In this document: piece after piece, positions 24,941 through 34,633 of the stretch
Layout of the letters: every line of letters begins with the position of its first letter
How positions within the stretch are numbered: the stretch's first letter is position 1
Assembly: GCF_001571145.1 (NCBI RefSeq)
Contig: NZ_BCTF01000026.1
Coordinates: 1 to 64,000 of the forward strand
Length of the DNA stretch: 64,000 nucleotides
Direction of reading: 5' to 3'
DNA from: Hydrogenophaga flava NBRC 102514
Lineage (GTDB): Bacteria > Pseudomonadota > Gammaproteobacteria > Burkholderiales > Burkholderiaceae_C
Notes under the pieces: generated by a model
Told to the model about the DNA's origin: nothing
What the model saw: the letters and a program-made list of their open reading frames with translations, nothing else
Databases searched by the model: none
Translations under genes and position numbers: made by a program

Positions 24941-26242
24941 ATGTTCAAGACCACCACGATCGCCGGCGCCGCCGCGCTGGCGCTGGGCACACTGGGCGCC
25001 ACCGCCCAGGCCGCCGACTACAAGGGCCCCGACCTCAAGGGCGAGACGATCACCGTCACCTGCCCCTGGACGGGCGCGGAAGAAGGTTTCTTCAAGAAGG
25101 TGGTCGCCAACTTCGAGAAGGCCACCGGCGCCACGGTGAAGCACTCGTGCTCGCAGAGCTCGGAGCAGCAGATCGTGATCGACATCAAGGCCGGCTCGCC
25201 GTCCAACATCTCGGTGTTCCCGCAGCCGGGCCTGGCCGCCAACATGGCCGCCATCGGTGGCCTGGTGCCGCTGGGTGACAAGGCGCGCGACTGGGTCAAG
25301 ACCAACTACGCCGCCGGCAGCTCCTGGGCCGACCTGGGCACCTACAAGGGCAAGGACGGCAAGGACAACTTCTACGGCCTGTTCTTCAACGTCAACGTCA
25401 AGAGCCTGGTCTGGTACATCCCCGAGAACTTCAAGGAGAAGGGCTACAAGGTGCCCAAGTCCATGGAGGAGCTGCAGGACCTGACCAAGAAGATCGCCGC
25501 CGACGGTGGCAAGCCCTGGTGCATCGGTCTGGGTTCGGACGCCGCCACCGGCTGGCCCGCCACCGACTGGGTCGAGGACATGATGCTGCGTACCCAGAGC
25601 CCGCAGGTCTACGACGACTGGACCAGCAACAAGATGAAGTTCAACGACAAGCGTGTCGTCGAGGCGATCGAGGCCTACGGCTGGTTCGCCCGCAACGACG
25701 CCTACGTGGACGGCGGCGCCAAGGCCGTGGCCACGGTGAGCTTCAAGGACAGCCCCAAGGGCATGTTCGGTTCGCCACCCAAGTGCTACATGCACCGCCA
25801 GGCCTCGTTCATCCCGGCCTTCTTCCCCGAGGGCAAGGCGGCCGACGCCGACTTCTTCTACTTCCCGTCGTTTGCCGGCAAGAAGCTGGGCAACCCGGTG
25901 CTGGGCGGCGGCACGATCATGACGATCACCAAGGACAGCAAGGGTGCCCGCGCCTTCATGGAGTACCTGCAACACCCGCAGGCCCACGAGATCTGGATGG
26001 CCGAGGACGGCTTCCTGACCCCGCACAAGGGCGCGGACCTGGCCAAGTACAAGACCAAGGCCCAGCGCAAGCAGGGTGAGATCCTGCTGGGCGCGACCAC
26101 CTTCCGTTTTGACGGTTCCGACCTGATGCCTGGCGCCGTCGGTGCCGGCAGCTTCTGGAAGGGCATGGTCGACTACTCGGGCGGCAAGTCCGCTCAAGCG
26201 GTCGCAGACGACATCCAGAAGAGCTGGGACGCGTTGAAGTAA
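24941..26242 (+). CDS. ABC sugar-binding protein 1 (AglE-like)
   Basis: The 433-residue precursor has a signal peptide (cut near AQA-ADY, residue about 26) and the extracellular-solute-binding family 1 fold. Two cysteines (CPWTGAEE; HSCSQSSEQ) lie near the N-terminus. It resembles AglE of rhizobial alpha-glucoside systems. A stem-loop at 26261-26293 follows, and a second, closely related binding protein gene comes next. Strong AGGAG lies 9 bases before the ATG. The ligand is unknown; the GH1 enzyme in the operon suggests a glycoside. Confidence 0.85.
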   Translation: MFKTTTIAGAAALALGTLGATAQAADYKGPDLKGETITVTCPWTGAEEGFFKKVVANFEKATGATVKHSCSQSSEQQIVIDIKAGSPSNISVFPQPGLAANMAAIGGLVPLGDKARDWVKTNYAAGSSWADLGTYKGKDGKDNFYGLFFNVNVKSLVWYIPENFKEKGYKVPKSMEELQDLTKKIAADGGKPWCIGLGSDAATGWPATDWVEDMMLRTQSPQVYDDWTSNKMKFNDKRVVEAIEAYGWFARNDAYVDGGAKAVATVSFKDSPKGMFGSPPKCYMHRQASFIPAFFPEGKAADADFFYFPSFAGKKLGNPVLGGGTIMTITKDSKGARAFMEYLQHPQAHEIWMAEDGFLTPHKGADLAKYKTKAQRKQGEILLGATTFRFDGSDLMPGAVGAGSFWKGMVDYSGGKSAQAVADDIQKSWDALK

Positions 26243-26260
26243 AGGCACGCGGCGAATGAG

Positions 26261-26293
26261 CAAGGGCGCCAGTCCCTGGCGCTGGCGCCCTTG
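26261..26293 (+). promoter_or_regulatory. Intercistronic stem-loop after binding protein 1
   Basis: CAAGGGCGCCAG (26261-26272) pairs perfectly with CTGGCGCCCTTG (26282-26293) around a 9-base loop. No U-tract follows. Such hairpins after binding-protein genes usually protect the upstream message from exonucleases or attenuate downstream expression, giving excess binding protein over permeases. Confidence 0.75.
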
Positions 26294-26385
26294 CCGTTCG
26301 ACCCCAACCCAGCAGGACAAGGACCATGCACCGCTTGCCCGATACCGGGAACCACCGTCTGACATCGGCACACAGGACTCCAACG

Positions 26386-27681
26386 ATGCGCCAGTTCTGC
26401 CTCGTGGCCCTGGCTGTGGCAGCCTGGATCGCGCGGCCTGCCCTGGCAGAGGATTACCGGGGCCCCTCGTTGAACGGAGAGGCCCTGACCATCAGCTGTC
26501 CCTGGACGGGCGCAGAGGGTGACCACTTCCGCCGCGTCACGGCCTTGTTCGAACGCCAGACCGGGGCGGTGGTGCGCCACACGTGCTCGCAGAGCTCCGA
26601 ACTGGACATACTGGCCAACGCGAAAAACGGCAATCCCACCCACATCTCGGTCGTGCCGCAGCCGGGCCTGGCGGCCCAGCTCGCAGCCATGGGCGCACTG
26701 ACCCCGCTGGGTGACAAGACCCGTGCCTGGATCGAACGCGCGTACGCCGCCGGTCCATCCTGGGCCCAGCTGGGCCAGTTCGCGAACGCACAGGGCAAGC
26801 AAGAGCTCTACGGCTTTCCGTTCAATGTGAACGTCAAGAGCCTGGTCTGGTACATCCCCAAGCGCTTCCAGGAGAAGGGCTACAAGGTGCCCCAGACCAT
26901 GGAGCAGCTGGAAGCGCTGACCCAGCGCATGGTCAGCGAGGGTGTGACCCCCTGGTGCATGGGCCTCGAAAGCGAGGCCGCCAGCGGCTGGCCGGCCACC
27001 GACTGGGTGGAGGACATGATGCTGCGGCTGCACCCGCCCACTGTGTACGACGACTGGGTCAGCAACCGCATTCCCTTTGACGACCCCAAGGTGCTCGAAG
27101 CCATCAAGGCTTTCGGCAAGGTGGCGCTCGACCCCAAGATGGTGGCCGGCGGACCCAAGGCGGTCCAAAGCACCAGCTTCAAGGAAAGCCCCCGGGGCCT
27201 CTTCGGCAACCAGCCGACCTGCTTCATGCACCGCCAGGCCAGCTTTATCTCGGCGTTCTTCCCCGAGCGCCAGGCGGCCGAGGCCGACTTCTTCTACTTC
27301 CCGCCCTACCTGAAAAAGATGCTGGGCTTTCCCGTCCTGGGGGGCGGCACGCTGTTCACCATCACCGAGGACAGCAAGGCGGCACGGGCCTTCATCGAGT
27401 TCCTTCAGCACCCGCAGGCGCATGAAACCTGGATGGAAAGGGGTGGCTTCCTGACACCCCACCGCGCTGTGGACCGCAACAAATACCGGGACAGGCTGCA
27501 GCGCAAGGCGGGCGACATCCTGCTGGGCGCCACCACCATCCGCTTCGACGGGTCCGACCTCATGCCCGCGGCGGTGGGCGCAGGGACCTTCTGGAAGGGA
27601 ATGCTGGCGTACACCGCTGGCAAGCCGCCCGAAGCCGTGGCGGCCGATATCGACAAGTCCTGGAAAGCCCTCCAGAAATGA
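26386..27681 (+). CDS. ABC sugar-binding protein 2, tandem paralogue
   Basis: The 431-residue precursor (start MRQFCLVALAVAAW, signal peptide cut near ALA-EDY) aligns along its whole length with the preceding gene: CPWTGAE, HTCSQSSE, NVNVKSLVWYIP, GWPATDWVEDMMLR, CFMHRQASFI and FDGSDLMP are shared. It therefore arose by tandem duplication, followed by divergence, especially in the charged surface positions. Its ribosome site (AGGA, 8-9 bases upstream) is weaker than that of copy 1. It may bind a different glycoside and share the same permeases; that is inference. Confidence 0.82.
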   Translation: MRQFCLVALAVAAWIARPALAEDYRGPSLNGEALTISCPWTGAEGDHFRRVTALFERQTGAVVRHTCSQSSELDILANAKNGNPTHISVVPQPGLAAQLAAMGALTPLGDKTRAWIERAYAAGPSWAQLGQFANAQGKQELYGFPFNVNVKSLVWYIPKRFQEKGYKVPQTMEQLEALTQRMVSEGVTPWCMGLESEAASGWPATDWVEDMMLRLHPPTVYDDWVSNRIPFDDPKVLEAIKAFGKVALDPKMVAGGPKAVQSTSFKESPRGLFGNQPTCFMHRQASFISAFFPERQAAEADFFYFPPYLKKMLGFPVLGGGTLFTITEDSKAARAFIEFLQHPQAHETWMERGGFLTPHRAVDRNKYRDRLQRKAGDILLGATTIRFDGSDLMPAAVGAGTFWKGMLAYTAGKPPEAVAADIDKSWKALQK

Positions 27682-27712
27682 TTCACGCACCTCTCTCTGA
27701 CGCCCTCACACC

Positions 27713-28717
27713 ATGACCGACTCCATCTTCCAGACCTTGTTGGCCGTGGTGGTCAGCGTCGGTGTCTGCCTGCTGTACTTCGCGGGCAGCAACTGGCTGC
27801 TCGACAACGTGCTGGCGCGACCGTCCATGCCCCGCCAGCGCCGCGAACGGCTGCGCGCAGGCGTGCGGCCCTGGCTGTTCATCGCGCCGGCCCTGCTGCT
27901 GCTGGGCGTGTACCTGGTGTACCCGTTCTTCGAAACGCTGCGCCTGAGCTTCATGGACGCCACCGGCGAGGGCTTCGTCGGCCTGTCCAACTACGCCTGG
28001 GTGTTCACCGACGAGAACTTCCTCATCACCATCCGCAACAACTTCCTGTGGCTGCTGGTGGTGCCGGCCGCGGCCACCGCGCTGGGCCTGGTCGTCGCCG
28101 TGCTGGCCGACCGCGTGTGGTGGGGCAACGCTGCAAAGACCCTGGTCTTCATGCCGATGGCGATCAGCTTCGTTGGCGCCAGCGTGATCTGGAAGTTCGT
28201 CTACGACTTCCGCGGCCCCGAGAACGACCAGATCGGCATCCTCAACGCCATGGTTCAGGGCATGGGCCTGGAGCCCCAGGCCTGGGTCACGCTGCCGTTC
28301 TGGAACAACTTCTTCCTGATGGCGATCCTGATCTGGATCCAGACCGGTTTTGCCATGGTGATCCTCTCGGCCGCGCTGCGCGGCGTGCCCACCGACACCA
28401 TCGAGGCGGCGCGCATCGACGGCGCCACCGAGCTGCAGATCTTTTTTGAAATCATGATCCCGCAGGTGATGTCCACCATCCTCGTGGTCTGGACCACCAT
28501 CACCATCACCGTGCTCAAGGTGTTCGACATCGTCATGGCCATGACCGGTGGCCAGTGGGACACCTCGGTGCTGGCCAACCTGATGTACGACTGGATGTTC
28601 CGTGGCGGCGGCGACTACGGCCGCAGCTCCACCCTGGCCATGGTGCTCATGCTCGCGGTGATCCCGGTGATGGCCTTCAACATCCGCCGCTTCCGTGCCG
28701 AGGAGGCCCAGCGATGA
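27713..28717 (+). CDS. ABC sugar permease 1 (AglF/MalF-type)
   Basis: The 334-residue inner-membrane permease has a first membrane segment near residues 5-27, a second after the basic [11 protein letters not shown] stretch, and about seven in all. The EAA loop ([19 protein letters not shown], about residues 228-246) contacts the ATPase. The N-terminal extra helix is typical of AglF proteins. It overlaps the next permease by 4 bases (ATGA), so both should be made in equal amounts. Confidence 0.9.
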   Translation: MTDSIFQTLLAVVVSVGVCLLYFAGSNWLLDNVLARPSMPRQRRERLRAGVRPWLFIAPALLLLGVYLVYPFFETLRLSFMDATGEGFVGLSNYAWVFTDENFLITIRNNFLWLLVVPAAATALGLVVAVLADRVWWGNAAKTLVFMPMAISFVGASVIWKFVYDFRGPENDQIGILNAMVQGMGLEPQAWVTLPFWNNFFLMAILIWIQTGFAMVILSAALRGVPTDTIEAARIDGATELQIFFEIMIPQVMSTILVVWTTITITVLKVFDIVMAMTGGQWDTSVLANLMYDWMFRGGGDYGRSSTLAMVLMLAVIPVMAFNIRRFRAEEAQR

Positions 28718-29886
28718 AACTCAAGATTTCCCCCACCGCGCTGGCTGCCCACGCGCTGCTGCTGGTCATCGTGATGGCCTGGGTGCTGCCCACCTTCGGC
28801 CTGCTGGTCTCCAGCTTCCGCGACCGCGAACAGATCGTCAGCAGCGGCTGGTGGACCGCCCTGTCCACCCAGACCCGCCCCGACATGCGCCGCACCGCGG
28901 GCGAGCAGAGCGTGGTGAAGGACGGCGACAAATTTGTCATTGCCGGGCGCCTGTTCCCCGAGGGCAATGCCACGCGCCTGCAGCGCTTCTCGATGAAGTC
29001 GTCCGACCCCGGCGAGCACCCGGTGGGCCAGACCATCGAGCTGGGCGACGCGCAGATCTTCGATGAGGAAGACGGCCAGCCCGACGGCACGGTCACCGTG
29101 GCCGCCGACGGTCAGTACAAGCTGGTACTCACCCAGGCCTACGAGAGCGAGCGCGGCGTGCGCATCTTCTACGTGGCCGAGACGCCGCCGAGCTTCACCG
29201 CCACCAACTACCAGAAGGTGGTCGACTCCGAGGGTGTGGGCAACGCCTTCCTCAACACCTTCAAGGTCACCATCCCAGCGACCTTCATCCCGATCCTGAT
29301 CGCGGCCTTCGCGGCCTATGCCTTCAGCTGGATGGAGTTCCCCGGCCGGCGCTGGCTGTTCGTGGTGGTGGTGGGCCTGCTGGTGGTGCCGCTGCAGATG
29401 TCGCTGATCCCGCTGCTGCGGCTCTACAACGACGTGGGCGAGACCATGGGCGTGGCGTCCAAGTCCTACCTGGGCGTGTGGCTGGCGCACTCGGCCTTCG
29501 GCCTGCCACTGGCCATCTACCTGCTGCGCAACTACATCGCCTCGCTGCCGCGCGACATCATCGAGAGCGCGCGCATGGACGGCGCCACGCACTTCCAGAT
29601 CTTCACCAGCATCGTGCTGCCGCTGTCGGTGCCTGCGCTGGCGAGCTTCGCGATCTTCCAGTTCCTCTGGGTCTGGAACGACTTCCTCGTGGCCCTGGTG
29701 TTCCTGGGCAAGTCGCCCGACCAGGTGGTGCTGACCATCAAGCTCAACGACCTGCTGGGTTCGCGCGGCGAGAGCTGGGAAATCCTGACCGCCAGTGCCT
29801 TCGTCTCCATCGCGGTGCCCGTGGCCGTGTTCTTCTCGCTGCAACGCTTCTTCGTGCGCGGCCTGCTTTCAGGCTCCGTCAAATAA
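28714..29886 (+). CDS. ABC sugar permease 2 with large periplasmic insertion (AglG-type)
   Basis: The 390-residue permease has the usual C-terminal half (EAA loop [19 protein letters not shown]) but carries an extra hydrophilic domain of about 130 residues (about residues 35-165, from FRDREQ to the region before [10 protein letters not shown]) between the first and second membrane segments. Typical MalG proteins are about 280 residues. AglG of rhizobial alpha-glucoside transporters is similarly long, which supports the family assignment. GAGGAGG provides a strong ribosome site. Confidence 0.88.
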   Translation: MKLKISPTALAAHALLLVIVMAWVLPTFGLLVSSFRDREQIVSSGWWTALSTQTRPDMRRTAGEQSVVKDGDKFVIAGRLFPEGNATRLQRFSMKSSDPGEHPVGQTIELGDAQIFDEEDGQPDGTVTVAADGQYKLVLTQAYESERGVRIFYVAETPPSFTATNYQKVVDSEGVGNAFLNTFKVTIPATFIPILIAAFAAYAFSWMEFPGRRWLFVVVVGLLVVPLQMSLIPLLRLYNDVGETMGVASKSYLGVWLAHSAFGLPLAIYLLRNYIASLPRDIIESARMDGATHFQIFTSIVLPLSVPALASFAIFQFLWVWNDFLVALVFLGKSPDQVVLTIKLNDLLGSRGESWEILTASAFVSIAVPVAVFFSLQRFFVRGLLSGSVK

Positions 29887-29889
29887 CCC

Positions 29890-31239
29890 ATGACCGATTC
29901 CCTCCAATTTCCCCCTTCGTTCGAATGGGGCTGTGCCACCGCTGCCTTTCAGATTGAGGGCGGCGCCCTCGAAGGCGGCAAGCTCCCCAGCATCTGGGAC
30001 GACTTCTGCGCCCAGCCCGGCCGCATCAAGGACGCCAGCGACGGCCTGGTGGCCTGCGACCACTTCCACCGCTTCCGCGAGGACGTGGCGCTGATGGCCG
30101 ACCTCGGGTTCCGGCACTACCGCTTCTCCATCGCCTGGACCCGCGTGGTGCGCGAGGACGGCAGCGCCAACCCCGAAGGGCTGGACTTCTACCGCCGCCT
30201 GCTCGACGCGCTGCACGACAAAGACATCACGCCCAACGCCACGCTGTTCCACTGGGACCTGCCGGCGCACCTGCAGCGCGCGCACGGCGGCTGGCTGCAC
30301 CGCGACACCGCCCTGCGCTTCGCCGACTACGCACAGATCGTGGCGCGTGAGCTCGGCGACCGGCTGCCGCGCGTGGCCACGCTCAACGAACCCTGGTGCA
30401 GCGCCTTCCTGGGCCACGACATCGGCGTGTTCGCGCCCGGCGTGCAGGACCGGCCCTCGTCCCTGCTGGCCGCGCACCACCTCATGCTGGCGCACGGCCT
30501 CGGCCTGCAGGCCTGGCGCAGCGTGCGCAGCGACACACAGCTGGGCATCGTGCTCAACCCCGAGCTGTGCGACCCGGCCAGCGACGCACCGGCCGACATC
30601 GCCGCCGCGCGCCTGGCGGAGCTGGAGCGCAACGACGTGTTCCTCAACCCGCTGTTCGGCCGCGAGTGGCCGGCCGAGATGATCGAGCAGATCGGCGCAT
30701 TCGCCGACCAGCGCCGCCCGGGCGATCTGGCCATCTGCGCCCAGCCGCTGGACTTCATCGGCCTGAACTACTACACCCGCTCCATCGCGCAGGCGCCGCA
30801 CAGCGCCGCCGAGCAGCGCCGTGGCTACCGCTTCGTGCCGCCCGACCCGCAGCGTCCCGACCTCACCGACATCGGCTGGGAGATCTACCCGCAAGGCCTG
30901 GAGCGCGTGACGCGCAACCTGGTCGAACAGTGGCCGCTGCCCCCCATCTGGATCACCGAGAACGGCGCGGCCGACAACACGCCGGTGGCCGATGGCGGTT
31001 GCGACGACCGCCTGCGCCTGGGCTACCTGCAATCGCACCTGGGCCAGCTCTCGCAGATGGTGGCCAGCGGCCTGGACATCCGCGGCTACTACGTCTGGAG
31101 CCTGCTCGACAACTTCGAGTGGGCGCACGGCTACACCCAGCGTTTCGGCGTCGTGCACGTCGACTACGCCACCCAGCAGCGCACCCCAAAAACCAGCGCA
31201 CGCTGGCTGAGCGGGCTCATGCGCACCGGCACCACCTGA
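29890..31239 (+). CDS. GH1 beta-glucosidase (family 1 glycoside hydrolase)
   Basis: The 449-residue enzyme has the full GH1 pattern: N-terminal FEWGCATAAFQIEG, acid/base E167 in TLNEPW, and nucleophile E357 in ITENG, followed by the WSLLDNFEWAHGY aglycone-site motif. It has no signal peptide, so it is cytoplasmic and would hydrolyse beta-glucosides brought in by the transporter encoded directly upstream (3-base gap). Possible substrates are cellobiose or aryl-beta-glucosides; activity on beta-galactosides cannot be excluded. Two hairpins without T-tracts lie downstream (31259-31274, 31294-31324). Confidence 0.92.
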   Translation: MTDSLQFPPSFEWGCATAAFQIEGGALEGGKLPSIWDDFCAQPGRIKDASDGLVACDHFHRFREDVALMADLGFRHYRFSIAWTRVVREDGSANPEGLDFYRRLLDALHDKDITPNATLFHWDLPAHLQRAHGGWLHRDTALRFADYAQIVARELGDRLPRVATLNEPWCSAFLGHDIGVFAPGVQDRPSSLLAAHHLMLAHGLGLQAWRSVRSDTQLGIVLNPELCDPASDAPADIAAARLAELERNDVFLNPLFGREWPAEMIEQIGAFADQRRPGDLAICAQPLDFIGLNYYTRSIAQAPHSAAEQRRGYRFVPPDPQRPDLTDIGWEIYPQGLERVTRNLVEQWPLPPIWITENGAADNTPVADGGCDDRLRLGYLQSHLGQLSQMVASGLDIRGYYVWSLLDNFEWAHGYTQRFGVVHVDYATQQRTPKTSARWLSGLMRTGTT

Positions 31240-31258
31240 AACAAGGTTCCAGGTAATC

Positions 31259-31324
31259 GGGCGACAAATCGCCCCGTGACCACCCCGCTTCTGAACCGCG
31301 CCCCAGCGACATGGGCGGGCGGTT
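31259..31324 (+). terminator. Hairpins at the end of the first ABC operon
   Basis: GGGCGA-CAAA-TCGCCC (31259-31274) and a second, larger stem, AACCGCGCCC (31294-31303) with GGGC-GG-GCGGTT (31313-31324). Neither is followed by a run of T, so they may act as RNA-stabilising structures or Rho-assisted stops; a simple intrinsic terminator is less likely. Confidence 0.4.
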
Positions 31325-31365
31325 TCGTGCCCGTTGCGGCGCCATACCTAGTGAAAACCCTGTTA

Positions 31366-31379
31366 TGCAATCGATTGCA
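31366..31379. promoter_or_regulatory. LacI-type operator 4 (second ABC operon)
   Basis: TGCAATCGATTGCA, identical to operator 3 at 23772, lies 100 bases before the second binding-protein start. Its right arm extends to TTGCAC (31375-31380), a possible -35, but I see no convincing -10. It ties the second operon to the same LacI-type regulator. Confidence 0.65.
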
Positions 31380-31479
31380 CCAGTGATCCAATCCCATCAC
31401 TGACTGCTCAGAATGCACAAAAGAAGCAGCAGCCGATGAACAGAGATCCCCCACCCCCATCCATCCACGAGGTCGACAC

Positions 31480-32760
31480 ATGAAACTTAATTCCATCCCC
31501 CTGGCCACCAAGGTCGCCGCCCTGGCACTGAGCGCCCCGCTCTGGATCACCAGCGCCAGCGCCGCCACCATCACCATCTCTTGCGGCTCGGTCGGCCAGG
31601 ACTACGAGAACTGCAAGACGATGACGGCCCAGTGGGCCAAGAAGACCGGCCACGAGGTCAAGATCTTCACCATCCCCAACAGCACCACCGACATCCTGGC
31701 CCTGTTCCGCCAGCTGTTCGCCGCCAAGTCGCCCGACCTGGACGTGGTCAACGTCGACGTGGTGTGGCCCGGCGTGATCAAGGACCACCTGCTGGACCTC
31801 AAGCCCTACAGCAAGGGCGTGGAGAAGGAGCACTTCCCGGCCATCGTGGCCAACAACACCGTGGACGGCAAGCTGCTGGCCATGCCCTGGTTCACCGACG
31901 CCGGCCTGCTGTTCTACCGCAAGGACCTGGTCGAGAAGTACAAGCAGAAGCCCCCCACCACCTGGGAAGAAATGGCCGCCACCGCCAAGGTGATCCAGGA
32001 CGGCGAGCGCGCCGCCGGCAACAAGGACTTCCAGGGCTTCGTGTTTCAGGCCAAGGCCTACGAAGGCCTGACCTGCGACGCGGTCGAGTGGATCCACTCC
32101 TACAAGGGCGGCAACATCGTCAACGACAAGGGCGAGATCACCGTCAACAACCCCAACGCGGTCAAGGCCCTGAAGACCGCCGCTTCGTGGATCGGCACCA
32201 TCGCCCCGCAAGGCGTGCTGAACTACGCGGAAGAAGAAGCGCGCGGCGTGTTCCAGAACGGCAACGCCGCCTTTATGCGCAACTGGCCCTACGCCTGGTC
32301 GCTGGGCAACGCCAAGGACTCCAAGATCTCCGGCAAGATCGGCGTCTCGGCCCTGCCCAAGGGCGGCGCCGACGGCCAGAACGCCGCCACCCTGGGTGGC
32401 TGGCAGCTGGCGGTGTCCAAGTACTCCAAGAACCCGGCCATTGCCGCCGACCTGGTGATGTTCATGACCAGCGCCGAGTCGCAGAAGTACCGCGCCATCA
32501 ACGGCTCGTACAACCCGACCATCGCCGCGCTGTACAAGGACAAGGACGTGCTGGCCGCCAACCCCTTCTTCGGCGACCTCTACAACGTCTTCACCAGCGC
32601 CGTGCCGCGCCCGGCCACGGTCACCGGCGCCAAGTACCCCGAGGTCAGCTCGGCCTTCTGGAACGCCACGCACGACGTGCTCTCGGGCAAGGCCACGGCC
32701 GAGGACAGCCTGAAGAAGCTCGAAGGCAAGCTCAAGCAGGTCCAGCGCGGCAAGTGGTGA
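31480..32760 (+). CDS. ABC sugar-binding protein (ThuE/MalE-like)
   Basis: The 426-residue precursor has a signal peptide (cut after SASA, residue about 28) and the family 1 solute-binding fold. It contains VVWPGVIKDHLLDL, AMPWFTDAGLLFYRKDLV and LGGWQLAVSKYSKNP, as in trehalose/maltose-binding ThuE or MalE-type proteins. The neighbouring GH13 glucosidases suggest an alpha-linked disaccharide (trehalose, maltose or sucrose). It is the first gene of the second operon, followed by a stem-loop before the permease gene. Confidence 0.88.
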   Translation: MKLNSIPLATKVAALALSAPLWITSASAATITISCGSVGQDYENCKTMTAQWAKKTGHEVKIFTIPNSTTDILALFRQLFAAKSPDLDVVNVDVVWPGVIKDHLLDLKPYSKGVEKEHFPAIVANNTVDGKLLAMPWFTDAGLLFYRKDLVEKYKQKPPTTWEEMAATAKVIQDGERAAGNKDFQGFVFQAKAYEGLTCDAVEWIHSYKGGNIVNDKGEITVNNPNAVKALKTAASWIGTIAPQGVLNYAEEEARGVFQNGNAAFMRNWPYAWSLGNAKDSKISGKIGVSALPKGGADGQNAATLGGWQLAVSKYSKNPAIAADLVMFMTSAESQKYRAINGSYNPTIAALYKDKDVLAANPFFGDLYNVFTSAVPRPATVTGAKYPEVSSAFWNATHDVLSGKATAEDSLKKLEGKLKQVQRGKW

Positions 32761-32771
32761 TCACTGCTTGA

Positions 32772-32789
32772 CGCCCTGACCACAGGGCG
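32772..32789 (+). promoter_or_regulatory. Intercistronic stem-loop after the second operon's binding protein
   Basis: CGCCCTG (32772-32778) and CAGGGCG (32783-32789) form a perfect seven-pair stem with an ACCA loop and no U-tract. This parallels the stem-loop after binding protein 1 of the first operon. Confidence 0.65.
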
Positions 32790-32857
32790 ACCGCCTTGCG
32801 GGGCACGGACGGCCACGCCGCCACGGCCCCGCCCTTTCCATCACGAGGGCACACACC

Positions 32858-33766
32858 ATGCAGAACCGAGTCCGCACCGCCTGGATCTTCCTCACCCCCA
32901 TGCTGGTGGTGCTGGCACTGGTGGCCTTGTGGCCGCTGGGCCGCACCATCTGGTTCAGCTTCACCGACGCCAACATCAACGACCTGGGCGCCACCAAGTT
33001 CATCGGCTTCGAGAACTACGTCGGCGAATACGGCCTGTTCGCCAACCCCAACAACACCGACGGCTTCTGGGCCAGCGACTGGGGCCTGTCCATCCTGAAC
33101 ACGCTGAAGTTCGCGCTTGTGTCGGTCTCGCTGGAAACCGCGCTGGGCCTGGGCGTGGCGCTGCTGCTCAACCAGGAGTTCAAGGGCCGCAACTGGGTGC
33201 GCGCCGCGGTGCTGGTGCCCTGGGCGATCCCCACCATCGTCTCGGCCAAGATGTGGGGCTGGATGCTGCACGACCAGTTCGGCATCCTCAACCAGTACAT
33301 GCTCGACTGGGGCCTGATCGCCGAGAAGATCGCCTGGACGGCGCAGCCCGAGTACGCGCTGTGGACCGTGGTGGCGGTGGACGTGTGGAAGACCACGCCT
33401 TTCATGGCCCTGCTGATCCTGGCCGCGCTGCAGACATTGCCGAAAGACTGCTACGAGGCCGCCAAGGTCGACGGCGTGCATCCGCTGCGCGTCTTCTGGA
33501 AGGTCACGCTGCCGCTGATCCGCCCGGCCCTGATGGTGGCGGTGATCTTCCGCCTGCTGGACGCGCTGCGCGTGTTCGACCTGATCTACGTGCTGACCTC
33601 GAACAACAACAGCACCATCTCCATGTCCGGCTTCGTGCGGCGCGAGATGGTCGACAACGGCTACATGGGCTACGGCTCGGCCGCCTCGACCGCGCTGTTC
33701 CTGATCATCGGCCTGTGCACCGTCGCGGCCATCAAGCTCGGGCGCATGAAGCTCGCGGAGGACTGA
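32858..33766 (+). CDS. ABC sugar permease (ThuF/MalF-type)
   Basis: The 302-residue permease has six predicted membrane segments, the first at about residues 8-28, and an EAA loop (AAKVDGVHPLRVFWKVTLPL, about residues 200-219). It has no large periplasmic insertion. Two bases separate its stop from the next permease start, so the two subunits are coupled. It belongs to the CUT1 carbohydrate family. Confidence 0.92.
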   Translation: MQNRVRTAWIFLTPMLVVLALVALWPLGRTIWFSFTDANINDLGATKFIGFENYVGEYGLFANPNNTDGFWASDWGLSILNTLKFALVSVSLETALGLGVALLLNQEFKGRNWVRAAVLVPWAIPTIVSAKMWGWMLHDQFGILNQYMLDWGLIAEKIAWTAQPEYALWTVVAVDVWKTTPFMALLILAALQTLPKDCYEAAKVDGVHPLRVFWKVTLPLIRPALMVAVIFRLLDALRVFDLIYVLTSNNNSTISMSGFVRREMVDNGYMGYGSAASTALFLIIGLCTVAAIKLGRMKLAED

Positions 33767-33768
33767 AC

Positions 33769-34605
33769 ATGAAAACCCCGCTGTTCTGGCGCATCGCGCT
33801 GTACCTGGCCGCCACCGTGGTGGTCGTGGTCTCGGTCTTCCCCTTCGTGTACGCGGTCTCCACCTCGCTCAAGACAGGCTCGGCCCTGTTCGAGCCGGTG
33901 CTCTGGCCGTCGAGCGTGACCCTGGGCAACTACGTCTCGCTGTTCACCGTGGCCGAGCAGCCCTTCGGCCGCCACATCGTCAACTCGGTGCTGGTCTCGG
34001 TGCTGGTGGTGGCGATCTCGCTGTTCCTGGGCGTGACCGCGTCCTACGCGCTGGGCCGCATCAGCTTCAAGGGCCGCGGCCTGCTGCTCACGGCGGTGCT
34101 GGCGGTGTCCATGTTCCCGCAGGTGGCCGTGCTGGCCGGCATGTTCGAGCTGATCCGCTTCCTGGGCCTCTACAACAAGGCCCTGGGCCTGGTGCTGCCC
34201 TACATGATCTTCACCCTGCCCTTCACCGTGTGGGTGCTGACCACCTTCATGAAGCAGCTGCCCAAGGAGCTGGAAGAGGCCGCGATCATGGACGGCTGCA
34301 GCCCCTGGCGCGTCATCAAGGACGTGTTCCTGCCACTGCTGTGGCCCGCCCTGGTGTCCACCGGCCTGCTGGCCTTCATCGCGGCCTGGAACGAGTTCCT
34401 GTTCGCGCTCACCTTCGTGCTGGACAACAACGAGCGCACCGTGCCCGTGTCCATCGCGCTCATCTCGGGCGCCAGCAAGTACGACATCCCCTGGGGAAAC
34501 ATCATGGCCGCGTCGGTCCTGGTGACGATTCCCCTGCTGGTGCTCGTGCTGGTGTTCCAGAAAAAGATCGTATCGGGCCTCACCGCCGGCGCGGTGAAGG
34601 GCTGA
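33769..34605 (+). CDS. ABC sugar permease (ThuG/MalG-type)
   Basis: The 278-residue permease starts MKTPLFWRIALYLAATVVVV and has six predicted membrane segments. The EAA loop is AAIMDGCSPWRVIKDVFLPL (about residues 181-200). The length is standard for MalG-type subunits, in contrast with the long AglG-type subunit of the first operon. It partners with the preceding permease and the ATPase at 36306. Confidence 0.92.
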   Translation: MKTPLFWRIALYLAATVVVVVSVFPFVYAVSTSLKTGSALFEPVLWPSSVTLGNYVSLFTVAEQPFGRHIVNSVLVSVLVVAISLFLGVTASYALGRISFKGRGLLLTAVLAVSMFPQVAVLAGMFELIRFLGLYNKALGLVLPYMIFTLPFTVWVLTTFMKQLPKELEEAAIMDGCSPWRVIKDVFLPLLWPALVSTGLLAFIAAWNEFLFALTFVLDNNERTVPVSIALISGASKYDIPWGNIMAASVLVTIPLLVLVLVFQKKIVSGLTAGAVKG

Positions 34606-34633
34606 TCCCATCCACCTCCACTCCCTTCTCACC

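Noticed and set aside
26242..26385. A small gene between the two binding-protein genes (frame 26256-26522)
   Set aside because: It overlaps the stem-loop and the start of the second binding protein, and its translation shows no protein-like pattern.
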